In this document: positions 33,277 through 43,196 of the stretch, piece by piece
Position numbering within the stretch: the first letter of the stretch is position 1
Layout of the letters: each line of letters opens with the position of its first letter
DNA from: Stemphylium vesicarium
Lineage: Eukaryota > Ascomycota > Dothideomycetes > Pleosporales > Pleosporaceae
NCBI GenBank assembly: GCA_004380135.1
Contig: QXCR01000010.1
Span: forward strand, 62,001-126,000
Length of the DNA: 64,000 bases
Reading direction: 5' to 3'
Program-made: the position numbers and the translations under genes
The notes under the pieces: model-generated
What the model was told of the DNA's origin: nothing
Databases searched by the model: none
Seen by the model: the letters and a program-made list of their open reading frames with translations, nothing else

Positions 33277-34368
33277 CTATGTGAATGCAGCGTACTGTGG
33301 TGCAAATCCTGTGTCCCATCCGAAGCCGCCGTATCCTCCGTGAACGGCGCTTGACCCGCACTGCTGGGCAAGCACGCTCGGCAGAGGAAGGGCTGGGATC
33401 GGTGCGGATGCTGGGGGCGGGCTGTAATACGAACTCGATGTGTAGGGGCTCGTGCTTGGCGCATACGGGCTCGTCGAGTTGTATGGCTGGCTGAAGGAAG
33501 GCGTCGGAGACGGAAGTTGAATGGCTTCAAATCCCATGTTTCCCATTGTACTCCAGAAGGAAGGGCCAGTTTCGCCGCAAGTGGCAATCGTAGGGCTGGG
33601 CGTCGAAGGGACCACTCTCCACTGATCAACGGGTGCAGAGTGCGACTGGTGCATGTGCTGTGTTGGCACCCACCAGTTTGCAGAACCGGGCGAGCTTGGT
33701 AGAAGAGGTGCTGGTCGAACAACGTCGACGATCCTGGGAGGAGGAGGAAGGAGCGGGAGGAACAGGCCCATGATAGCGCTCTTGACATCCTCACCTCGAC
33801 TCTCGAGTAGTTCTCCTGCGCCATCCTCCTCCAGACCTTCCAGAGCCTTGACACCAGTGCGGAATACGTAGCGGTTGACAGCCTGAACAAATCCATCTTG
33901 GAGCTTCTTCAACTGCTGCTCCTTCTCGGCCCACTCCCAGGTGCTGGCGGAAACATCGACCGAGTAAATATCCTTGTGGTACTCGATAAGCGCTTCGATG
34001 GTCTCTGGTGTGAGCTTGAATGCAACCTCATGTTGTGAAACCATGTCGACGTGTACGATGTAGGCCTCGATGTGGATAAGCTGGTAGTTGAACAGGGCTT
34101 CTACCAGCGGGTTGGCGTCCTTGCGAAGTTCCGAGTCAGGAGCCTTGGGCACCATGATGGAGCAGAGCGACCAGATTGCATTTGGGCCTGAGAGTGTCTC
34201 TGTAAGACACCTCGTGTGTTGTTGTACGCTGTTCAACGGTCGCTTGACACGGTTGACTCTCTTCAACGTCTGTGTTAACCATGGCTCGGCCTTGGATGCC
34301 AAAACAACGTTGACGTTTGAACGGGGCGCAAAGGCCGCAGCCGAGGCGGGTAGTAACGAGATCGGCAT
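33277..34368 (-). CDS. Uncharacterised protein, helical N-half and Pro/Ser/Tyr-rich tail
   Basis: A single ATG-started frame encodes 363 residues. I do not recognise the family. Residues 1-215 look folded and mostly helical, with a basic segment LKRVNRVKRPLNSVQQH and long amphipathic stretches (ETIEALIEYHKDIYSVDVSA; KEQQLKKLQDGFVQAVNRYV). From about 216 a proline run leads into low-complexity sequence rich in Ser, Pro and Tyr, with Gly near the end. No signal peptide, membrane helix, or zinc or nucleotide motif is visible. The ordered, non-repetitive N-half and the length argue for a real gene, probably conserved in related fungi. It stands alone between a 1.6-kb and a 5-kb gap. Confidence 0.7.
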   Translation of the reverse strand: MPISLLPASAAAFAPRSNVNVVLASKAEPWLTQTLKRVNRVKRPLNSVQQHTRCLTETLSGPNAIWSLCSIMVPKAPDSELRKDANPLVEALFNYQLIHIEAYIVHVDMVSQHEVAFKLTPETIEALIEYHKDIYSVDVSASTWEWAEKEQQLKKLQDGFVQAVNRYVFRTGVKALEGLEEDGAGELLESRGEDVKSAIMGLFLPLLPPPPRIVDVVRPAPLLPSSPGSANWWVPTQHMHQSHSAPVDQWRVVPSTPSPTIATCGETGPSFWSTMGNMGFEAIQLPSPTPSFSQPYNSTSPYAPSTSPYTSSSYYSPPPASAPIPALPLPSVLAQQCGSSAVHGGYGGFGWDTGFAPQYAAFT

Positions 34369-37300
34369 GGTGGTAGTGTTTCAGATGGTTTGTGCGAGAC
34401 GGTACGATATTAGATGGGACGGATTCAACGATTTAAAGGAAAGAAACAAAAGAGATGTTGTAAGAAAAAAATGTCTCTGGCGGGTATAATTTTCGTGAGG
34501 CGCCTTGGATTGAGATGGAGAGACAGGGAGGGGGCGGGCGAATGAGGAGGGGAGAAGGCGAGGTGGGAGGTGGAGGGTGAAGAAGGCTAGTGGTGGTGGG
34601 TGCGATCTCTTAAGAGCTTACAAGCGACGATCAAGGGCCACTCGGCGTGGCCACACACTCGGCAAGGATTTCATGCACACTGCCCCGTTTGGCTGCACTG
34701 CGCATCTAGCTTGTTTAAACGTGCATATGGCGAAGAGTCCGCAAGCTGCAAGTTTAGTCGGATCTAAGCTGACCGACGGACACGGCGACGGCGGTGCGCA
34801 CGCGTGGATAGGCCGACACCTACGTGAGCGAAGATTGCGATGCCCTCATGGCTGCCAGCCATGTGCAAACGACGATTTCGCTATGCAGCCACGGAGATGA
34901 GAACAAAAGAGGCGCCTGATCAGCCTCTCGAGTGGAAATAGCAAAATTAGTCTTCAACTATGACCGAATGCTGCTGGCGACCATGGCAGCTGAAGGCGGA
35001 GCCAGCCCACGGTCGGGTCATGCATGTGAGGTTGCAGAAACCTGATCGGGCGGCCGCAGCAGCCCGCGCAGGCCTCCAGGCAGACGCTGGATACACGCCG
35101 TAGGCGAATTTCGCGAAGGAGTGAATCCTGCGACTGCGCTTACAGTTGGGCCTCGAGCATGTGGTGTTGCGACATCACACGGATTCCAGAAGCTTTCCTT
35201 GCTCGTCCAGATGGAGAGGGCACCGCAGCGGCTTTGCTACCCGTTTGGGATGTGTGCGGTTAAAGGGAGCACAAGCTCTTCTGCGCTTGTCAAGGGGGGT
35301 GTTTCTACGAAGTCTTCAAGGTGGGTGTAGTCGTGGTGGTCTTGGACCGTCTACAGGTTGACGTTGCTTGAGCCTAAAAATGGGCTCGAAACAGTCAGCC
35401 CAATCAGCTGGTCCAGCAGGGATGTAAGCAGGGTTTGTCTAGCGAAAAACCCGCGATCATGTGCGCGGGCTTGTTCAGACACGGCCCAGAAGTTTAACAT
35501 GGCAGAGTACCATTGTCGAGTAGCTCCGGCGCCTGCTGAGGCATGCTGGAATGATCCATCTTGCGCAATGCTTCATGACGGCGGTGGTGGTGGTGCTGCT
35601 GCTGCCCGCCCGGACGGCATTGAGTTCTGCGCCACATCGCTCGTAGCCGAAAGCACATGATGTGCTGTTGCGGCTGTGCAAGCGGTGACGGCTGCTATAG
35701 GGCGATCATTCCCGGCGTTGCCGAGACTTTCGCACAAGTCCGACCTCTACCCACAGTGACCTGGCAATGCTGGCAATAACTCGCCCCGGCCGATATACTA
35801 CCGTTCGTCTAAAAGAAACGGTCGCCTCTTTACGGAGCGGAGCCTGCAGCGCACAGGAGATCCGTTTCGATGCTGCGCGCACGCAAGGCCTCGACCGGTG
35901 CGATTGGAGAAGAGTGTCTTCAAGTGAAGCAAAGCGAGGGTATTACGCAAGTGCCATTAATCCCGGCATGGGCCATTCGTCGTCCCATCTGGATGGACTT
36001 ATCGATAACATGCATCCCACATCTGCCATGTTTCAGACTTGATGGCTGCGCCTCATAGTAAACGAATGCGCGGGGCAAGACGTATGTACGGCGGGCGTGG
36101 CGGCCTGCCCCACGTGAATGATGGTGTTTTGCTGCAGTTACAATGGCAATGCTCCGACAAAAAGGATTGTGTCGTGCATCTTGGGCATCATGGTGTAAGG
36201 ATGGCCTTTGCTCCGTCCACGCACTTTCAGCTCGACAGGGCTCGGCCAAGTCAGGTGCCCCACTAAGCCGACATCAAGCGGCTTTCTCCTTCCGTCCCCC
36301 ACGACTCAACCCTTAGCAAGGCGTGTCCTCGCGCCAACACAACACAACACGAACACATTGCTCGTGATGGACCATCGTCATAGAGTATGACTGTTCATGC
36401 AGACAATTCATCCGCCCGTGTTTCACGACCTGCCGGCGAAGAAACGGCCGCATGCACCCTGCAAGTATCGTGACGTGGAGCCCGATGACTCACTCATTAC
36501 AAGCAAACCTACACTTGGGACGAAAAAGAATAGCCCGTCCAGCTCTGAACACACTTGCGCGGCCGTTGCACTCGAGCTCCAGCGCTACCAAACTTCTCGC
36601 ACTCCCGAGTCCTTTCGCGCGCTGCAACATCTCTCGAACCCATCCAATACCCTCTCATCGCCCTTGTCATTCTCTGGATGTTGGTGGGCAGTAATGCGGG
36701 TGCGTCACAAGCCATCGTGACTGCTAACTCAACGGCCTCTAGATACGACTTGCTAGCACTATGTCATTGAGGTTACACAAACTAGACTTGGCCAGTCGCA
36801 ATAGTCGCGCAAACCTCACGGCCGAAGGCTCACAGCTCGACCGTTAGACCTGCACCTCGAAGGCCCATATCTGCAGCGCATATGCCTACTATAGTGCAAC
36901 TGTCTTATCCTTGTCAGATGCAAGGAGGTTGGATCGCCCAGATTGTGCTATCCCGCCCAGCAGTATTAGCAGACCCAAAGTCAATATCAGCATCCCGCGA
37001 TAGATGTATAGTTGTCTCAAAACAGATATCGTTGAGGAAGAACGGGACCAGGGTCCCGCACTCCACGGCCAGTACAAGGTGCCTGCTCCGAAGTTGGGGG
37101 CTTTTCTTTATCCAAGCCTTCCTGGATCAGTTGCAGGCGCGGACTCAGAGACAGCAGCCGCCCCCAACATCCTTGACGGGGAGCTCGGACTACCGTAGCC
37201 CTGGGATCCACCACACCATCCCTTCGCCCGCGGACCTCAGCATATCATCTTTGAGAACACGACGATCGGGGATGTCGGATTTTCTCCTAGTGGGATCCTA

Positions 37301-38381
37301 TCCCGTCGAACTCCACCTTCACATCTAACAAGGCTGACCGATGGGGATCCCAGGCACGGGAAAAGGGACGCCTTTATCGTTTATCGGTAGTTTCGCCTGT
37401 CAATCCATGTTCCTGGCACTGAATTGCTACCCTGAGCGGACCGCATGCACGGCATAACTGTTGAGCTTTGTCGGCGCTTCGCCAGACTGCTTGCTGTTTC
37501 GACTAGCCTCTTACTCTACGATCGAAGCATCACAACCTCCACTATAGCATCTAGACCGTCTCACGCAGCCGCTGACGTACCCACACTGAAGCCTCACCTC
37601 GCGCCCAACAGGATCACGTCAGCCGCTTCTCGCCTAGTATGTTGCACAATATCAAGCACCGAGTTGGAAAAAAGGAGACCAATGTGGCCCATGCTGGTCG
37701 TGTATCTCGGACGTCAGTTTTGTGAGTATGTCTTGGAAGTGCAAGTCGAGGCGAGAGCACTCCTTACTGAGGTGATCCTCATCTCCACCTTTAGATCGCC
37801 AAAACTTAACACGGGTTATCTTCCCTTCTGGTATACCAGCACCGACGCCGAGTTCACCAACAAGCATCTATCCTGGCGATGGCATCCGTAAAGTACCGTC
37901 GCAAACCAAGACGGCCCGCAACGTCAAATCTTTGCCCCCCACGATTGCACGGCACCTGAGGTCATGTTGCACTCCTTTTTCCAGAGTTCCCGGTGCTAGT
38001 GTTTGCTATTTCAAACATACCTCATGTCTCCGCTTCATCTCCGCTATCCTTTGTCACCCGCGTTACATCAGTCTCGGACTGACTTCGCTTGCATCTCGTC
38101 ATGGGGCTCCGGACCGAACTTGCTATCTTTAGTCCGTATTTGTGTAAAGTCGACTGCTTTTTGGAAACCCGCGCCTTCCGGATGGTCAACATAAGGTTTC
38201 GGAGATGGCATTTTGGTCTGGCGAAACTTGACTACTCTAATACCAAGGTCTAGTGGAGACTCTAGATTGACTACATGGAAGTTGACGTAAGCGTAACTCA
38301 GGAGGTTATTCGTGGCGGAGGTAGTATTCTCGTTCCAGTGGCTAGGTGACACATACGCTCTATCGGACGAAGATGGGTTCG

Positions 38382-38414
38382 GTGGAGAAAACAAGTACGT
38401 CCGTTGTCCGCGGA
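38382..38414. repeat. Short dispersed repeat, copy A
   Basis: Thirty-three bases that match 39108-39140 at 27 positions, including the exact 12-mer GTACGTCCGTT plus flanking bases. Four of the six differences are A/G transitions. The copy lies within a 164-codon minus-strand open frame. Confidence 0.6.
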
Positions 38415-39007
38415 TATGGTCTGCGCTTCTAGAGAAACCCTTTTCATAGTAGAGACAACACGTAGAGCTTCTCATATCTTTCGGTGGGGCAAGGAGTAGT
38501 TGCTGAGGTGTACACTCGCCAACAACTCTCTGTGGTAGAGTGCCTTTTCTTTCCACGAACACGACACGTAGGCTCAGCTCGGTAGTTGCATATGCTCACT
38601 AACCACTAGAGTGGGTAACTTGTAGTACAGCTATCAAAAACTGTCAAAAGGTCTGGAATGTTACGCCATAAGTAGAACTTCCCTGAGCGACTGTAGCTTA
38701 GCGACCTCCACAGCACCTGGAACGAGTCGTGAGACGGAACAGCTCAGCAACATTGCATTAATCGCCACACTCAGCTACTTCATCCCCAAGAGCATGGAAT
38801 GCATGTCTGAGTCGTCTGATCGAATGCAGCGCGACATGTCATCAGACACAGGTGGCAAGTGCCTTACCGCCAGCTGCGTTGTCGTATCGTGCGTGACCGC
38901 CTCACGCAAGAACTTGACGCAGCTCCGCCAACCTCTAGATACTCTCGCTGAATAGAACTTAAAGTAAACAATTCCAACGCATCTATTTACAAGAAAATTT
39001 CTTAGAA

Positions 39008-39102
39008 ATTAAGTGATTAGAATGGACCTACGTTTTATAAGGCTGTATAGGTGTGCTCGTACATTATCACGTGAGCCAGCTAGGGTCTCGGCGGCTTCGG
39101 AG
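39008..39102. repeat. Left diverged direct repeat flanking the DUF3176 gene
   Basis: The copy opens with ATTAAGTGATTAGAATG, identical over 17 bases to 42415-42431. Its last 41 bases, ending CTCGGCGGCTTCGGAG, match 42452-42492 with five differences, all transitions. The central part contains a small length difference. The orientation is the same as the right copy. Confidence 0.8.
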
Positions 39103-39107
39103 GTTTG

Positions 39108-39140
39108 TTGGAGAAGACAGGTACGTCCGTTTTCCACAGA
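39108..39140. repeat. Short dispersed repeat, copy B
   Basis: This is the partner of 38382-38414 (27 of 33 bases identical). It directly follows the left flanking repeat, suggesting that both belong to a larger decayed repetitive element. Confidence 0.6.
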
Positions 39141-39356
39141 GAGGGCCTCGCTCTACCTTGAATGATTCAATTTTTTGATTTTCGATGCAGTGCGTAATAT
39201 ACACGGGTAACTAGGAAACTCTCGAAAAAACAGACCCTCTGCCTGCGTCACAAAGTGGTTTATCGATAAGAAGCCTGGTCTTGGCAGGCCGGCCTCTACT
39301 TTGAATACATCCCCGTCGTTTCCGTATCATCCCGCCTGCCTCCCCAATGCATACAA

Positions 39357-41648
39357 TCAGTGGCCGGTATAAGCTCTCAACTTCCAACCATCATTGTCGC
39401 GCTTCAAAGCGACTTGCAGCCTCGCAGCACGGTCCATCATCTCGCTCTTTTTGTCCATCGGACCTTGCCTTTTAAGCAAACCTTTGTCCAACCCATTAAA
39501 CAACACTGCTAGGCTTGATGTTTTCCACACCTTCCTACCGGAAATGGCTGAAGGAATCTGTTTCGTTGACCAGATTGTAAGCGCGAGAAAGAGACTCGCC
39601 AAGACTACCAGTCCGGCGGGAAACGCGATCCAAGGCCATTCCACTTGCACACAAGTCTCGACCCTGATAGTGTCGCCGTACGCAAAGTTTAGATGCGACT
39701 CAGGTCTGGGATACCTACGATTATACGCTGTCATAGAGCTCGCCATCTGACTGACCTGTTCGCCGATCGTCGTGGCACTCGCAGTGCCGTTGCGAAGGAT
39801 TTGTTTGATCCAGATATCGTCACTAGACACGTTTGCCTGATCCAAATTTACCACTAATCGTACAACCCGATCACTGTAAATATTGTTCAACTCTCGACGG
39901 AGAGCAACGTCCGTTTTCCAGTCGATTGCCCAAACACAATCTTCTGCGTACCATTGTATGTTATCTGGCCACGCTTCTCTATATTCTTGCCAGAATGAGT
40001 TGGTATACATAGGGACTGGCTGTTCTATCGATTTCGCATTTGAAGGTGTACATTCGTGCCATGATCCATCCCGTAACACCCTGGAGGATACGTGTAGCCA
40101 CCAAGCGCTGTACTGGCTCATGTAGTAACGCAGGGATGTCTCCGACGTGACGGTCTCATTCAATTCGCCGAGATCGATTTGGGCTTTGATAGAGTGCACT
40201 GCAGGCCAAACTTTACACTCCACGCCGACCGGGTTGGTAAGCCCTGTGGAGTTTGGGGCGATAGTCAGGGAGACAAACTGGAGTAATGGAGTGGCATTCT
40301 TCTCTGGACGCCAATATTGCCAGAAAGACTGGGAATCGTATTGCCCTTTCCAATAGCCTTCCCTCTGATACTGGTCGCCTGTGACCAGGGTGAGGATAGA
40401 GTTGCCAGCAGTTGAGAGAAGTCGAGACGTTTCATTGCCTAAGCTTGGTATGTACCAGTAAAAACCACCTGGAAGAGCTTGGAATTCGTTTCCGATATCT
40501 ACACATGCTGAGCTGAAGCCAAAAGTCTGATAGGAATCTTTTGTGCCAGAGCTGCTAGGGAAAGTGCAATTTCCCGTATAGCATTGGGCTTGAACAGATT
40601 GGGAATTGTTGAGAAGGCCAGCATACATGGCCGCAATCATACTTCCAGTATCTAGAGTTGCTTGTCCGGCTTCGTTTGAATAATCGAGTCCCGTATAGTT
40701 GTTCGCTCGAGGAACTCGAGCAACCAATGCGGACTGAGATCTGTGGCATGTGACTGGGCGAGCGTTTTGTTGCGTGAAAGGTTCGATAGCAAGCGCCAGG
40801 ATAGTTATGATTGCGCCAAAAGCAGACAGATGACTTGGATGTTGCTCAGAAAAAAGTCTCAAAGTTCTTCCCAGATACACTTACCACATTTTAAGCTGAA
40901 TCGTCAGCAGGAAGGCTCCCCATGGCCCTCTACTGGCCCAGTCGAACGATTCAAAGTCAGAGAGTGAGTTTTCACGGAGGAACCACAACCACTTTAGCTG
41001 ACCGATGTCTGTGAAATGTCAGAACATGTTTATCTTAAGCCTATCGTGGAACCTGTCTTCGGCGACTGCAAGTAGAAGCGATGCCTTGATTGTAGTTGCA
41101 AGCACAGCCACTAGAGAGTTTATGTTGATTTTGAGTGGCATTTCAGTTATAACCCAGCCTTTAAAGTATCGAAGAGTGGTAATGAGGCAGAACAGGGCAG
41201 CCGCAGACAAAGAACAACTCAGAATCTCTGCCGTCCAGCTGTCGATCCAGGACGTGTGCCATTTGGGGTAAAAGCGACGTGTCTCCTTGGGTTCATGCTC
41301 GAACTCAGATGTGATGGAACCGGCTGGCGAGATGTTGCTCCCTAGGACCGACAGTGCATTAGTGGAGCTGTGATGTTGGGTTTCCAAGGCCGCGTAGCCT
41401 GTCAAAGCGCCATTAAGCGGCTCGAACTGTATGAGATTTTCAGCCTCATCGCTAGCCTCCTTGTCCGTCTCGTGGAGTCGGGGTGTCGCAATGACCTCAA
41501 TGATCGATGCACCTCCACTCGTAATCGAAAATGGCCCGTGGGTATCGGTTGAGTCGTAGGTAAGCTCCGAGATAGAAGACCGATGATCAGGCTGGTCCGA
41601 GTCGACAGCCTCGTTCTGGCTGCGCGCCGCAGATATGGGTTGATGCAT
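39357..41648 (-). CDS. DUF3176-family membrane protein; first splice junction out of frame
   Basis: Three coding blocks are clear: 41648 to about 41053, about 41008 to 40885, and 40833 to 39357, roughly 730 residues. The family signature is visible: FYPKWHTSWIDSWTAEILS plus a first membrane helix, a second near INSLVAVLATTIKASLLLAVAE, LKWLWF with ASRGPWGAF, then LSAFGAIITILALAIEPFTQQ. A long extracellular-type region with many Asn glycosylation sites follows, and a last helix at about WIAFPAGLVVLASLFLALTIW. The second intron (GTAAGT at 40884, CAAG acceptor) keeps frame. At the first junction the only apparent 44-bp intron (GTTCCA ... CTGAC ... CACAG) shifts the frame by one base, and no GT donor in the right phase exists nearby. 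This suggests a non-canonical splice or a decaying gene. The family function is unknown. Confidence 0.75.
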
Positions 41649-42414
41649 ACTGCTTCCAGGCTTGTTATGTCAAGCGTCAAGGTTGGGGAGAATCATGATG
41701 GTTGGTATATCTGTCGTGAACGGCAGCCTTTATCAGGCTTGCCGGCTAAGAGCAAACAGATGAACAAAGATCAGATGGAACAAAGATGGGATGGAACAAT
41801 GGAGCAAATAGCAATCAGCTGTACAGACCGGAAGCTTCCCGGCTGACATGTTGTTCAGTCTAGGCGCTTGATTGCGTCGAGATGTCTATCACGGTTGAGA
41901 AAGGTTGAGAAGTATTGCGGGTTCATGCTACGCCTTGCTTTCATACTACCATATCGTGAGACTGCATAGTGGCGGACGCCAGTGATAGACCAGTGTGTCC
42001 AACCATTCTCCCTCCCTTTATCACCCCCAACTTCATCCGCCGCCCTGACTGCAGCTTGGCCAATGGCAGATGTTGGCAGATGTTGGCAATTAGTCTCGTG
42101 TAGTGCAGGCTGGCAGTTCAAGCAGCAACAAGTGCTGTTGCTTAGCCTGCTTCGCGATGCCCGCATCCTCTTCTGCAACCATTACTGTATTCATGTCCAA
42201 GAGCATGGTTCTAACGTTGCAAGTACGCGTTCGAGATCTCTCTTTCCTTTCACACAACGCTCGCAGATGGCTGCTGCCATAAGCGAGGCTGAATCAGACT
42301 GATCATCGCTTACTGTTACCCAACAGGCTGCTGTGCAAGGCTTGCGCCTTTTTCTCGATCAATAGCACTTGGAAGTAGACAATCACACCCGCCCATGCGA
42401 TTAGTTTTCAAGGG

Positions 42415-42492
42415 ATTAAGTGATTAGAATGTACCCGAGGCTGTGTTCGGACATCATCACGTGAGTCGGCCAGGGCCTCGGCGGCTTCGGAG
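42415..42492. repeat. Right diverged direct repeat flanking the DUF3176 gene
   Basis: This is the partner of 39008-39102 in the same orientation, 3.4 kb away start to start. It shares a perfect 17-mer at its left end and a 41-bp block with five transitions and no transversions. Some of the C/T differences are in CpA contexts, as expected from repeat-induced point mutation. Confidence 0.8.
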
Positions 42493-42513
42493 CAGATTCA
42501 TCCGCCGAGGATA

Positions 42514-42552
42514 TCGGCAGTTGCATTGTAATGTCATAAATGCAACTGCCGA
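42514..42552. repeat. Perfect 14-bp inverted repeat (hairpin)
   Basis: TCGGCAGTTGCATT at 42514-42527 and its exact reverse complement at 42539-42552 flank an 11-base spacer. It begins 21 bases after the right direct repeat. It could be a miniature element end or a cruciform-forming site. It is not followed by a T-run and is not next to a stop codon. Confidence 0.85.
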
Positions 42553-43196
42553 CGCTCCCAAGGTCCACAGACAGTCGTTATCACTTCACACCAGGCTTAG
42601 CTGTTGAGATGACAGAGGCCGGCAGTTCCAGAATAGCACAGAGCACATGGCACTTCGCTGCGCCGTACGTTGCGAAGACGTGAGGGAGTGCGCGATGATT
42701 TTGGTACCGTACAGCTTTTTTGCGGCCAGTAGTTGGCCAGTAGTAGACAGGGAGATAGATTGCGTGCATTGCTATAACCGAGTTTTGAGTTGGATGCAAA
42801 CAGCATAGACAATGGGCGTTGTCGGTGTTGATGCAGTTTACCCCGCGAAAGCCCATGAGCCGCCATCCCTTCCAAGCTATTCCAGAGAAGCCACCGACCC
42901 ACTTGCATCATCTCACGTCTCGAAATATCAACTGCCGACACGGACTATCTTGTGCAAGCAGCTCAATCGCACAAACATGGTGACGCCGACGCGATCCAAG
43001 TGCGTCGCAGCACGTGATGACGATGACACAGACCCGATCGTTGGCTTGCCATTTATATGAGCATGCGCCCCGGAGCAGCGTTTTGTAGATATGAAGGCGT
43101 GTGTTGCTTTACTTGGCTCCCAAACCTGAAAGAAAAAGAAATCCCGGACCCTCGGATCGATAGTACCAGTCACCGATTGTATTGGGTTTGTGCGAG

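Larger units (their letters stand above)
34369..39356. other. Long gene-poor stretch
   Basis: About 5 kb without a supported gene. Two minus-strand open frames (38562-38068 without ATG, and 37867-37652 with ATG) look partly protein-like and may be remnants of one decayed gene. Near the right end is one copy of a dispersed repeat (39008-39102). I saw no tRNA, rRNA or transposase. Confidence 0.5.
41649..43196. other. Intergenic with right flanking repeat and hairpin
   Basis: This 1.5-kb gap between the divergent DUF3176 and P450 genes should hold both promoters. It contains the right direct repeat (42415-42492) and a perfect inverted repeat (42514-42552). No gene is seen. Confidence 0.55.
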
